Of a stretch of DNA of 64,000 nucleotides, positions 9,337-22,300 are shown in pieces (the first letter of the stretch is position 1; every line of letters begins with the position of its first letter). The translations under genes were made by a program, and so were the position numbers. Source of the DNA: Microbacterium thalassium (lineage in GTDB: Bacteria > Actinomycetota > Actinomycetes > Actinomycetales > Microbacteriaceae). The notes below the pieces were generated by a model that saw nothing but the letters and a program-made list of their open reading frames with translations, ran no database searches and was not told the origin of the DNA. The stretch spans positions 3,410,001 through 3,474,000 of the forward strand of contig NZ_JACHML010000001.1 in assembly GCF_014208045.1 (NCBI RefSeq). The letters run 5' to 3'.

Positions 9337-10368
9337 ATGAGATTCCGGCCGCTGCGGACATCCCGGAACACACCCGACCCGACGGTTCCGATCAGCGATC
9401 CCCCCGAGTCGATGACGGCTGTCGTCTTCGACGAGCCAGGTGGACCCGAGGTGCTGCACACCGCATCCGTCCCCGTCCCGACCCCCGTGCTGAGCGAAGT
9501 GCTCGTGCGCGTCGTGGGCGCGGGCATCAACCCGATCGACGCCAAGACGCGTGCCGGCAAGGGGCTCGCGGGCGCTGTGTCCCACTTCCCGACCGTCCCG
9601 GGCTTCGATTTCAGCGGCGTGGTCGTCCAGGCGCCCTATGAGGCGCATCCGTTCCCGCCGGGCACGGAGGTCTTCGGCATGGCCGCCTACCCGCGCTCGG
9701 GCGGCTCGTACGCCGAGTACGTGGTCGTGCCGACGCTGTCTCTCGCCCGCAAGCCCGCAGCCCTCTCGCACGTCGAGGCGGCCGGCGTCCCCCTCGCCGC
9801 GCTGACGGCGTGGGGACTCATCGTCGAGACGGCGCGGGCGCACGAGGGTCAGCGCATCCTGATCCATGCCGGCAGCGGCGGCGTCGGTCACTTCGCCGTC
9901 CAGTTCGCGGCGTACTTCGGCGCGCACGTGACGGCGACGGCCTCGGGCCGCAACGCGTCGTGGCTGCGCGAGCTCGGCGCGAATGTGGTGATCGACTACA
10001 CCACGACGAAGTTCGACGAGGTGCTCTCGGGCATGGACGTCGTCATCGACCTCGTCGGCAACGCCATCGACGACACCGGCACGCGCTCGCTGTCGGTGCT
10101 CCGGCCGGGCGGCATCTACGTGCTCGTCCCCACGGGCTCGTGGCCCGAGTACGCCGAAGCCGCCGATGCCGCCGGGGTCCGGGCGACATCGTTCAAGGTC
10201 ATTCCCGACGGCAACGCCCTGGCCACGATCGGGCGCCTGCTCGACTCGGGGGCGGTTCAGGTCTACGTCGAGAAGGTGCTCGATCTGCCGGATGCCGCCC
10301 AGGCGCACACGGCACTCGAGGACGGCCACACGCGCGGCAAGATCGTGCTGCGCGTCAGCGACGACTGA
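9337..10368 (+). CDS. Zinc-independent MDR-family NAD(P)H:quinone oxidoreductase
   Basis: A 343-residue medium-chain dehydrogenase/reductase of the quinone-reductase branch. The GroES-like N-terminal domain has VGAGINPIDAKTRAG and FPTVPGFDFSGVV. The Rossmann domain has the nucleotide-binding HAGSGGVGHFAVQ. The usual zinc ligands of alcohol dehydrogenases are absent, as expected for this branch. It probably transfers hydride from NAD(P)H to quinones or other electrophiles in the cytosol. The ATG at 9337 is chosen because GGAAGGAGCGACCGC precedes it. An inner ATG at 9414 (MTAVVFDEPGG) matches the shorter family proteins, so the first 26 residues may be an added tail. It ends 22 bp from the convergent giant gene. 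Confidence 0.85.
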   Translation: MRFRPLRTSRNTPDPTVPISDPPESMTAVVFDEPGGPEVLHTASVPVPTPVLSEVLVRVVGAGINPIDAKTRAGKGLAGAVSHFPTVPGFDFSGVVVQAPYEAHPFPPGTEVFGMAAYPRSGGSYAEYVVVPTLSLARKPAALSHVEAAGVPLAALTAWGLIVETARAHEGQRILIHAGSGGVGHFAVQFAAYFGAHVTATASGRNASWLRELGANVVIDYTTTKFDEVLSGMDVVIDLVGNAIDDTGTRSLSVLRPGGIYVLVPTGSWPEYAEAADAAGVRATSFKVIPDGNALATIGRLLDSGAVQVYVEKVLDLPDAAQAHTALEDGHTRGKIVLRVSDD

Positions 10369-10390
10369 CGGCGGGACCCCGGCGGAGGCG

Positions 10391-13300
10391 CTAGGTCTCG
10401 GCTCGGCCGACGATCTGCGACGACGATTCGGCGCTGCCCGCCGACGCGGTCGTCGCTCCGACGTCCGCCTCGAGCCCATCGGTGCGTATTCGGATCTCGT
10501 CGACGCTGAGCTCTCCCTCGGCCGCCAGCACCCCCATCGCGCCGTCGGCGATCGCGCTGTTGAAGGAGTAGCTGGCGACGAATGCGCCGTCGACCGTCAC
10601 CGAGACCGACGCGCCCTTCATGACCAGCTGCAGCCGATACGTGGTGCCGGCCGACAGCGACCACGGCACGGCGACATCGACGACCCACCCGCGACCGGGC
10701 TCCATGTGCCCGATCTGGATCTGCTGGGTGGCGACATCCAGCACGACGAACTTGACATCGCTGTCTCCGTAGGCGTCGAAGAACACCCCGCCGACGCCGT
10801 CCTCGCCGAGGCTCAGGTCCACGGTGAACTCGACGTAGGCGTTCGCCTCGACGCGGCCGCCGAGATCGACCTCGGCCATCGCGGGCGCCGCGGCGGGATC
10901 GGCCGAGGCCTGAAGTGCGCCATCGGCGACGCTCCAGTCACCGGAGCGCGCCGGCTGCTCGACGATCCCCGCTCCGTCGTCGAACGTCTCGGTGACGTCG
11001 ACGGCGAGTGTCGGCGGGAGCACCTGCACCGAGATGCTGTCGAACCTGCCGCGTGCGTTGTCGGAGCCGACGCCGATGAGGCCCTTGTTCAGGCCGACGG
11101 CCTCGCCCTCGAACAGGCGCGGCGCGAAGGTGTACGTGAAGGCGGTCTTGCCCGCGACCTCCACCCAGACCGTCGTCCCGTTGACGTAGACCACCAGGTC
11201 GTACCACTTGCCGGTCTTGATCCCGCCCTTCACCGACGCCTGGACGACCACGTGCCATCCGGACGCGTCGCGATAGCCCATGACGAGCTTGCTGGTCGAG
11301 CCGTCGACTCCCGCGAACTTGAAGTCGGTCGGCGAGAAGTAGTCGAAGATCGTGTACGCGTTCGCCTTCCAGCCGGCGGTCGGCTTTTCCATGTACACGC
11401 GGGAGTGGATCTCGTAGTAGATCGGCAGGTACGCGTCGATGTAGTAGACCGCCGAGGCGTCGCCGCCGAGGGACTCCGCCGACACCTCGAGCGCGCCTCC
11501 CGAGACCGCGAACGAGCCGCTGTCGGTGAAGAAGGCCTGCATCGACCCGTCGTTGAAGTCGGCCGACCGCAGCACGTCGCGACGTCCGCCCGGGATGTTG
11601 CCCGGCTGCGGGTCCGAGGGCCCGCCGGTCTGCTCCTGCCACAGTCCGTGGTCCTGCTGGACGACGAGGCCCAGCTCGCCGTACGGCTCGCCGTTGCGCT
11701 CGGCATCCGAGTTCACATCCGCGGCGATCGTCGGATCGGCGCCCTGGCTCGCCGACAGCGCATAGAGGAACTCGAACAGCCACGGCGGCACCTGCCGCGA
11801 CACCGTCGCAATGCCGAACGGGGCGAACGGCACGATGTACGAGTTGAACTCGCCCACCCAGTCGATCAGGCGGTCGCCGCCGGTGTTGCCGATCAGGATG
11901 TCGAGGCCCGCGCCGCCGTACGCACGGTCCTGGTAGAGGGGGTGCGTGTCGGGGGTGTCGTTGGGCGACGGCTGCAGCTTGCTCGCCATGCCGCTGCCGT
12001 AGCTGCCGTCGGCGGCGATCGTCATGACGTCGTCGGCGTTGAGCAGGTCGTTGCCCCAGCCGCCGTACATCGTGTCCTGCCCGGTGCCGCCCACGAGCCA
12101 GTCGTTGCCGAGGTCGCCGAAGATCGCGTCGGCGCCGTCGCTGTGCGCGTCGCCCCAGCCGATGCACGAGCTGTTGGGCGCGGTCTCGACGCACCCGTTG
12201 AGCGTCGGCCCTTCGTCGCTGGCGCCGCTCAGGAACCACGTCAGTCCGGTGCCGTCCTTGTTCACCGAGCCGTCGGCGTTCAGCTCGATCGTGCGGCGCG
12301 GGTCGAACTCGTCGTAGAGGGCGAACTCGCCGAGGCGGTCCACGACGTTGTTGTTGTCGTGCCACGCGTCGCTGTCCTCGCCGAAGTGCAGCAGGTCACC
12401 GGGGTTGTAGGGGCGCGTCCAGTCGGAACGGTAGGCGTTCGGCAGCAGCGAGCCGTTCTCGTAGACCTGCGTGTACGCGTTCCACACGGCCTCGCCGCCG
12501 AGGATCGCATCGTCGCCGGCCCCTCCGTGCAGGAAGTCGCCCGCGACGCCACGCACGCCGGTCGGCTGGTCCTGGTTGTTCTTGAGCCCGAAGATCTCTT
12601 CCGGGAAGTACTGCACGGCGCCGCCGAGCCCGCCGAAGATGACGTCGTCGGAGTTGTTGGCGTCGAACAGCTGCTGGTCGCCGCCCGAGGCGTTGGGCGT
12701 GAGGTTGAACGGCGTCAGATCGACCGTCTTCTTCAGGTCGCCCTCGACATTGATGAGCGCCGTCTGCACGTCACCGGGCGAGGCGATCCACTGGTTCAGC
12801 TGCGTCGCGCACAGCGACGTGTGGTTCTCGGTGCAGGTGCCGGCCGGATCCAGCGGCGCGATGCCGTGCAGCGGCTCGCCGACGGTGTCGTTGTTGCGGC
12901 TGGTGAGGATGCGGCCGTCATCGCCCAGGATGCCGTCCTGCCCGACGCCGCCCGACAGCCAGTCGTTGCCCCAGCCGCCGATGATGTCGTCGTCGTCCGC
13001 GTCGCCGAACGCCACGTCGGAGCCGCCGCCGAGGTAGACGATGTCGTCGCCCAGGCCGCCGTGGACCTCGTCGTTGCCGAAGATCTCCCACCAGAAGACG
13101 CCCTGCTCGATCTCGGTGACCTCGCTGTTGCGGCCTGACGGGTCGGTGATGACGTACCGTTCGCTGCAGTCGGCCATCGTGTCGCTGCCGGCGTCCGTGC
13201 ACTGCTCCCCCGTCAGCGGGCCGAACAGGTCGGGGCGGAAGTCGGGTCCGCCGGGCGTGTAGTCGAGCAGGTGGACGCCGCGGACGACGAGCTCGGCGCC

Positions 13301-16300
13301 GTAGGGGTCGTCGTAGACGAAGCCGACGTAGAGGCCGACCGGTTCGCCCGACTCGGCGTCGACGAGCGCCGGGTCGCCGGCCGGGCTGATGTCCACGCCG
13401 TCGATGCCGACGATGCGGATGATGCGTCCGTTGTCGCCGATGATGACGTCGGCGTCGTCGACGTGGCGGGCGCCGGGGACCTCGAGGCCGGGGTCGATCC
13501 CGCCGTTGTCGTTGCGGGCGATGTGCTGACCGGATCCGCCGAACAGCAGGTCGGCGCCGTCGGGTCGCTCGAACGGCGTGTCCAGCGAGTTGGCGTCGCT
13601 CGAGCCGCCGATGATGTCGTCCTGCCCGAGTCCGCCGAAGACGATGTCGTTGCCGCCGCCGCCCTCGATGTAGTCCTCTCCGTCGGTCTCGGCGTTCTCC
13701 TCGGAGGCGACCACGTCGAGGTCGCCGACGACGTCGCAGGCTCCGGCGGCCGTCGTGGTCGAACCGTCGGCGGGGCAGCCGTCGGGTGTGCGCGAGGCGC
13801 CGACGTGGGCGATGCCGGCGACGGCATCCGCGATCGAGCCGTCGCCCTGGATGACGTCGTCGCCGAGCTGACCGAAGATCATGTCGTGGTCGGGACCGCC
13901 GGCGATGTAGTCGTTGCCGAAGCTGCCGAGGCCCCGGTCCCCGTTCTCGACCTCGAACGTGTGGAGTCCCAGCATGTCGTAGTCGAACTCGGCCCACCAC
14001 GGCGCGCCGTCGGGGTCGCGGTAGTGGCGCTGCTCGCCGTCTGCCAGCAGCGCGCCGCTCGTGTCGGCGGTGACGCCGGCGTCGAGACCCGGCAGCGAGT
14101 AGAGGTGGTCGCCCGACAGCGTCTGGAACCGTTCGCTGAGGAAGTCGGTGCGGGTCAGGCACGCGTTGTCGCCGAAGAGCAGGTCATCGCCTCCGAGCCC
14201 GTCGATCATGTCGTGCCCGGCGCCGCCGATCAGGACGTCCTGGCTGGCGCTGCCGAAGAGGATGTCGTCGCCGCCGTCCTGCCACTGCGCGGTGCAGAAC
14301 CGCAGCACCGTGTCGAAGGACGTCGTCTGGATCTTCTGCAGGCGCGGGTCGGGCAGGTTCGGGTCGATGACGTCCTGCCACACGAAGCCGTAGTCGCCGA
14401 ACACGATGTCGATGTACGCCTCGGGCGGCCCTCCGAGCTTCGTCCCGTCGCCGCTGCCGAACAGCGTGTCGACGCCGGGGTCGAGCAGCGGGTCGGCGAC
14501 CGCCGACGGCACGGGGTCGATCGTGGTGCCGGTGCCGACGAACCCGGTGCGGCTGAGGGTGGGCGACGGGCTCGCGTTGCTGTTCGCGACGGTGAGCGAC
14601 CGGTCGAGCACGCCGACGTTGAACCCGGAGTCGCCGTAGATGTGGTCGACGCCGCGCAGGCCGAGGATCCTGTCGTCCCCGCTGCCGCCGGCGAGGTGGT
14701 CGCCGGCCTGGCTGCCGATGATGAGGTCGTCGCCCTCGCCGCCGTAGGCGGTGAACCCGATCGTCGGCAGGTCGCAGGCGTCGAGGGTGCACTCGATGTG
14801 CTCGAAGAGCCCGGACGCATCGATGATGTCATTGCCGGCGCGGCCCGCAGCCCACGGGTTCGCGAGCGGGAAGACCCACTCGTCGTCTTCCTTGTCGCCG
14901 TCGGGCAGCAGCGGGAACGGGTCGAACGGCTTCTCGCCGAACTCGGCGCCGCGGGTGTCGGACGGGCTGCCGAGGTACCACGCGCCGTCCTGCGACGTGT
15001 CGCCGTAGACCACGAGCGGCGAGCCGGGGCCGGCGACGGCATCCTTCTCGCAGGTGATCTCGGCGTCGTCGGCGAGGTTGCAGACCACGATGTGGTCGCC
15101 GCCCATGCGGACGCCGCCGTCGTAGCGGACGTCGAGGCCGGTGACGGTCACCGTCACGCCCGTGCGCGGGGTGAAGGCGGCGCCCTGGATGGTGAGCACG
15201 GCGCCGTCGATCTCGAGGATGGCCCATGGCCCCGCCATGCCCGAGATCGTCACGATCTGGCCCTCGTCGAAGTCGGCCCACGCGGTGGGGTCGCTGCTGA
15301 TGAGCTGGTTCGTCGTGATGTCGACGGTCCCGGAGAAGACATCGTCGCGCGGCTCGGCGACGTGCACCGTGAGCAGGGCACCTGGGACCTCGGTGTCGAG
15401 GGCGCTGTCGAGGAGGAGGGTGCTGCCCTCACCGCAGCCCTCGAAGGTCGTCTCACCCGCGGGTGCAGGCGGGCACGTCCAGTCCTCGAAGCCGACGATC
15501 CGGCGCGCCTGGGCCTCGGCGCCGACCTGCACGTACTGGCCGACCTCGAACCCGGCCTCCTCCCAGCTCAGTCCGTCGAGGCGGGTGACCTCGGCGCCGC
15601 TGACCGTCGTGCGTCCGGTGACCGCGAGCTCGCGGTTGCCGCCGCCGTGCACGACGGTCAATGCGCCATGGGCGCCGGCGACGTAGACCTTGCGCTCGTC
15701 GGACGAGTCTGTGACCACGATGCCGCGCAGCCGCATCAGAGTGCCCTCGATCACGACGACACGCCACTGGGCGGGCTCGTGGCCCTCGATGTAGACGAGC
15801 TGGCCGACGACGAATCCGGCGCCCGCCCAGTCGACGCCGGTGACATCCACGCCGACCGCGGACGCCGTGATCGTCACGGGCGCGTCGACGAGGATCTGCG
15901 GGTCGGTCGCGGTGATGACGGCGAGGCTGGACGGCGGGGTGGGGGGCGCCGTCGTGAGCTCGAGGAACTCGTTGCTGTCGCCCGAGATCGCGTCGATGAC
16001 CCACTCCCCCTCGACGCCCTCGATGCGGATCGTCTGGCCCTTCAGGAACCCGAGGGCCCGCCAGTCGATGCCCTCGCGGGTGAGCTTCCCGTCGACGACG
16101 GTGAACACGCCGCGGGCGACGACCGCGGGGGCGGGCTGGAGCGTGCCCTGGATGTCGAGGCGGTCGTTGCCGACGCCCAGCAGCAGGTTCAGCACCTCGA
16201 TCGTGCTCACCGTGGTGCCCGTGGTGATGATCTGGCCCGGCGTCTGGTCGATCACGCCGAAGCTGATGCCGCCGGGGATCGCGAGAGGCTCGCCGAACGG

Positions 16301-19300
16301 GTTCTCGCCCTCGAAAGTGAGGTCGGCGGCGGTGCCGAACCCGCGGAGGGTCGTCGAGGTCATCGTGCCGACCCCGTCCTCCTGGCTGCCGTCGTTGTAG
16401 AGGTTCAGCACGTCGATCTGGCGGCTCTCTGCCGGCTGCGCGCCGATGCGGAACAGCGGCCCGTCGATCTCGCCCGGCAGCTTCACACCGTTGCGCAGTG
16501 ACCGGTCGGCGCCGGTGACGCCACCCTCGACCGAGAGCGGTCCGCGCAGCTTCGACAGGCGGTGCACGGAAGCCGGGTAGACCTTCACGCCCTCGCGCGT
16601 GGGCGGCACGGTGTAATAGGTGTCGGCCACCAGCCCGACTGTCTGCGGCAGGTACCAGTCCGTCGAGTCGAACGTGACCTGCGCGGCCAGGCGCATGATC
16701 CGCAGCGACAGCGACGCGCCGTCGGTCCACTCGAGCGGGAAGTCGAACTCGGCGGTGAACTCCAGCGTGGTGTCGAACGTGTCGTTGAGACCGCGGATGA
16801 GGGCGATCTTCACGTCGACGTACCGCACGACCTCCCCTGCGGCGTTCAGCTCGGAGATCCGCACGCGCTGACCCTCGAGGAACCCGTCGGCGAGCCAGCC
16901 GGCCTCGTCGTCGGGGATGCTGCGCACCAGGCGCGGGGTCGCGCCGCTGGTGAGATCGATCGTCGCGGTGCCCTCCCAGGCGCCGAGCGGGACGAGGACG
17001 GCGACGGTCGCGCCCTCGTAGGTGCCGGCGGGCAGGGATGCTGTGCCCGTACCGAACGCGGCGACGGTGAGCGCGGCATCCGTCATGGCGGTGATCACCC
17101 GCGTGTACGAGGCGCCGCCCAGGATGAGTTCGATGACCTGCCCGGCCTGGAAGCCCTCCTCGGCGAAGCTGCCGAGGTCGCTGCCGTTCGCGCGGGTGAC
17201 GGTGGTGCCCGAGACCGTCAGGTTGCCGGCGAACAGGGTCACCGGGCGGTAGCCGCCGATCTCGACGAGGTCGACCGGGTTGCCGCCGATCGTGGCGACA
17301 TCGGTGGTGCCGTCGGTGAGGATGCTGACGGTGACCTCGTCGGTCGGGCGCTGCGTGAGGCGCAGGTCGTAGTCGTCTCCCGCGCCGCCGAGTTCGACGA
17401 GGGTGCCGGTGCCGGACTCGATCGCGACGACGCCCGGGGTGTCGTCGTCGATGACCTCGACGTCGACGAGGCCGGTGCCCGAGCGCAGGTTCGGGAACAC
17501 GTAGTCGTCGTCGTCGACACCCTCACCCTGGCGGAATCCGATGACCGCGATCTGCGGGTCTTCGGGGCGGGCGTCGTCGCGGGCGAGGATGCCGATGCGG
17601 ACGGGGATGTACCAGTTCGTGTGGTCGAAGGTGATCGTGCGGGCTGCTGCATCGAACCGGTCGTCCGTCTCGTCGAGGTTCTTGAGGATGAGCGCCTGGT
17701 CGGCGTCGTCGAGGAAGTAGACCTCGACGACCACCGTCGTGCCTGCGGCGACCTCCTTGGCGAGCGAGACCAGGATCTCGTCGGCCATGCCGGTGTCGAC
17801 GCCCGGCAGGTCATCGTATTCGGTGCCCTCGATCACGACGGTGCGGCGGTCCTCGGTCGTCGTGTCGGGCTCGACCTCGACGACGTAGATGCCGGGGGTG
17901 TCGTTGTCGCGCAGTGAGACCTCGACGTTGCGAACGGCCACCCCGTCGAGTTCGGGGTCGGCGGGCGCCAGCACCGAGTGCTGCACGACCACGACCCGGT
18001 CGCCCTCGGCGCGGGCGTCGTCGATCGCGAGCACGTACACGGTCTGCGGCACGGTGTAGGCACCCGCCGCGAAGGTGAGGACGATCGAGCGCTGCGGGAC
18101 GGGCACGTTCGCGCCGTCGATCACGATGTGCCGCTGGTAGTGCGCGAACTCGGTGCAGTCGATGCCGGCCGCGAGGTCCGGGGCGCACAGCCACAGCGTT
18201 TCGGCCTCGCCGCCGGCGAGATCGCCGTTGTCGAGTTCGTCGTCGGCTTCCTCCTGCGGCGAGCGCGCAGCCGACACCGTGATGTAGACCGTGCCGGTCA
18301 AGTCCTCGGCCGCGGCCGCGGAGATCTGCACCGTGTACGAGTCGGCGGTGGGCGAGTCTCCACCGGTGACCACCGCCGAGCCGCCCTCTCGGACGGTCGT
18401 GCCCGCGCCGCTCTCGGTGATGATGATCTGACCCGAGTCGCCCGTCGCGACATTGGTCTCGATGCCGTCCGTCGGCAGGCCGTCGTAGTCGGGGTCGTCG
18501 GAGGAGACGAGGTGGTCGATCGCGCCGCTGATGCCCTCGAGCTCCTGGGTCACGATGTCTTCGACCACGTCGCCGGTGACGTTGATGGTGTCGCTGCCGA
18601 GCCCGCCGATGACGCGGTAGGCGACGCCGTACGCGGTGGACTGCACGAAGAACTCGTCGTCGCCCTCGAGTCCGTCGACCTCGACGTACTCGAGGTTGTC
18701 GTAGCGGACGTTCAGGCCCGCCCCGACGATGCCGGTGGCGCTGATCACGATGTCGTCGGCGAACTCGGTGCCGAGCACGACCATCTTGTCGATGCCGGTG
18801 CCGCCGTCGACCGAGACCGGGGCGTTGACGTTGTACTGCACCTCGTCGTCGCCGCCGCCGGTGCGGATGTCGAGCGGCTTCGCGGTCGAGAACCCGGAGC
18901 CGATGACCGGAACCGCGACCTGGTCGTCGTCGAGCGGGATGATGTCGTCGGTCCACTGCCCGTAGCCGGTCGTCATGTGGGCGTCGGCGTTGTTGCACGT
19001 GCCGTCGCCGTTGTTGTCGAGGCGGATGCCCGATCCGACGACGCAATAGGCGACGCTGTGGTCGGGGTGGAGCACGGGATCGCCGGTGGTCGCGTCGCGT
19101 TCTACGAGCGGGTACTGCCCCGTCACCAGGTCGGGGGCGAGCGTGACATCCGACAGCCCGCACACACCGTCGCCGTCAGCATCCGTGTCGCACACTGCGG
19201 CGATCGCGAAGGCGCGGATGACGAACAGGTCGCTGTCGTCGTCGCCCTCGAGCCGCAGCTCCGCCTGGTTCGCGTACACCGTGAAGGTGTCTTCGCCGGT

Positions 19301-22300
19301 GCCGCCCTGCGCGATCAGCGGCGCCGAGTTGCCCGGGCTCAGCCAACCGCGGGTGGTGGAGATCAGGTGCGGGAACGTGTCGTGCGGGGCGACCGCGCCG
19401 TCGGTGCCGTCACGCTTGGTGCCGAAGATCTGACCGATCTGGAAGACGTCGTTCCCGGCCCCGCCGTCGAGGGTGATCGTGGTGGTGGTGTCGTCGACGT
19501 AGAACGCGTCGTTGCCTGCGAGCCCGAAGACGGTGAGGCGACCGTTGACGGCGGTGTCGTAGTTGATGCGCTGCACCGCGTCGATCTGGCCCGGGTCGGT
19601 GTCGCCGGCGCCGTCGTACCGGTAGTCGGCGACATCCCCGTGCAGCATGGCCACGAACGCGGGCCGGTGCGCGGTCTCGGTGCTCTCGCACCCCGGCTCG
19701 GTCGTGCTCGGGGGTCCGAAGGGAATGCACGACGCGGTGCGCAGGAGGAAGATGTCGTCTCCCGATGCCTCGGCCGCATCGAGGCCGAAGATCTCGACCT
19801 CGTCGACCCCGTCGTCGGGCGCCCCGGTGTCGAGCACGCTGATGACGTAGTCGCGGGGCGATCCACCGTTGCTGCCGGTCGTCCAGATGCGGTACATGTC
19901 GGTGCCGGCCTGGCCGTCGAGGGTGAGGGTGTGCCCGGCGTCGACGTCCATCGTCTGCAGGTAGTGCACCGCGAAGCTGTCTTCGCCGTCGGCGGCGGGG
20001 GCGGATGCCGTGGGCACCGCCGCGCTGCCATAGACCCGTGTCATCGCACCGAGGTGCACGTACCCGGCGTCGCCGAGGGTCTCCCCGAAGCTGATGCCGC
20101 TCTCGTCGCCGAACTGGAAGTGATCGACGTCGGTGTTCCCGAAGATGCGGGTCATGTCGGACGGGCTGTTCGTGCCCGACGCGCGGTAGCCGCTGGTCAC
20201 GGATCCGCGGATCACGACCGTCGCCCCGAACCCGGCGTCGCCGTTGGTGTGGTCGGCGTAGAGGTCGATGTCGGCACCGGCGACGATGAAGCTGTTCTGG
20301 TGCAGGTCGACGTCGTCGCCGATCCGCAGCAGCACGTCGCCGACCGTCTCGGTCCGCGCCGCGATGTAGCCGTTCGCGACCGCCCGCGATGCGTCCGCGC
20401 CGGATTCGGTGAAGCGCGCGTCGCCCGAGGCGAGGAGGTACAGGTCCTCGTCGAGCGTGTCGTCCGTGGGCGAGGTGTCGGCGGCGGTCTCGCGGACGGT
20501 GAGACGGATGCCGCCCGTCTCGGCGTGTGCCATGACCAGGCGCAGCCACGAGTCGACCTCGGTGAGGAAGATCGAGCCGCCCGCTTCGAGCGAGACGTCC
20601 GCAACCGTCGGTGTGAGGCGTCCCGAGTCGATCTCGAGGTCGTTGGCACCGGCACCGATGTCGCAGGACGTGCCGGTCAGGCAGTTCGCGTCGATGTCGA
20701 CGGTGTCGCCGAGGACGTTCGCATCGGCATCCCCCGCGCCGGCGTCGCGTCCGTCGAGGATCGACCCGTCGCGGGTCGCGAGCGTGATGTCGTCGTTCAG
20801 CGACCACACCGTGTCGACGTGCAGGTCGCCGGTCGTCTCGGTGAGGCGGATCGTCTGCGGTGCCTGCGCGTTGACGACGCCGAAGCCTGCGACCGACGAA
20901 TCGATCTCGAGGAAGTTGACGTCCGATCCGATCGTGGCCGTGGGGGCACCGGTCGCCGCGCACGACGCGACCGCACCGCCGAGGACGTCCGCCAGGACCG
21001 CCGTTCCCGCACACAGGGTGATGTTCACGCCCAGCACATCGGCCGCGGTGTCGCCGATCGCGGCCGGCAGGTCGCCGTCGGTCGGCGCGTCGACGATCGA
21101 CCCTGGCGCGGCGAGCGTCACATCGTCGAGCCGGGAGCGGATCTCACCGACCCGCATGTCGAGGCTCTGCTCGGTGAGGACGATGAACCCGTTGGTGTCG
21201 ACGTCGATGTGACCGGTGCCGATGATCTCGGTGATGCCGGTGACGTTCACGCGCTGCGTCGCGGGGATCGGATCGAGGACGACCACGATGTCGCCGACGC
21301 CCTCGGCCCGCAGGCCCGCGGGTTCGGTGTCGGGCCAGCGGAAGTCGTAGGTGGCGTCGATGGCGACCGAGGTTCCGGTGCCGCCGTAGAACCCGGCGTC
21401 GCGCGGCGGAATGACCAGGGTGTACCCGGCGGCCTTCTCGCCGTCGAACCGCACGTAGAAGTTCTCGTTGGTCCACACACCGTGCGGGGTCTCGTTCGCC
21501 GTGACCTCGACCGCCCCGGACGTGCCGCCGTTCGTCTCGGCGACGGCGGTGCGCAGGACGACGTCGAGGGCGCCCTCCCCGTCGGTGCCGGCGCGGAGCA
21601 GTTCGACGCTGAAGACGTGGGGGCGCAGGGTCGCCGCGGCATCCCGCAGTCTGCCCTTGAGGTCGATGTGGATGTCGTCGGCCGCGACGATCTCGAGCCA
21701 CGTGCCGTCGGTGACGGTGAGCACCTGGCTGCCGTGCGTGAGCGTGTGGAGGCCGTCGGCGAGACCGTCGGGGTTGACGTCGAGGGCGGCGCCGCCCGGC
21801 GTCGCCGACAGCCGGAACCGCAGGTCGTCGAGGCGGATCACGTAGTAGGTCGCGCCATGGACCAGTGCCGGTCCGCCGGTCACGGTCAGCGGGGCTCCGC
21901 CGGCCACGCCGTAGACGACCGCGTCGCCGGTGCGCAGCCCGTGCGGCTCGCGGAACCAGAAAAGCGCGCTCTGGACGAGGTCGATCGAGAGCCCTGTCGT
22001 CGCCGTGCCCACGGAGCCGTTCGGGGTCGTGATCGTGAGGTCACGCGACTGCACGAGGGTCGTATGCGAGTGCGATGCGGTCGTGGTGCACGACCCGCTG
22101 CTCGCGTAGGCGGCGCACTCATGGTCGTCGGCGACCGACACGTCGCGCGCGGTGCGGGCGAGCACGGCGCCGGTCTCGGCGTGGATCACGGTGACGCCGA
22201 TCGGGTTGACGATCGAGCCGTGCAGCTCGATGTCGGCATCGCCGAGGATGCTGTCGTTGATGATCTCGACATGTGTCGGACCGACGGTGCGCGCGAGCGT

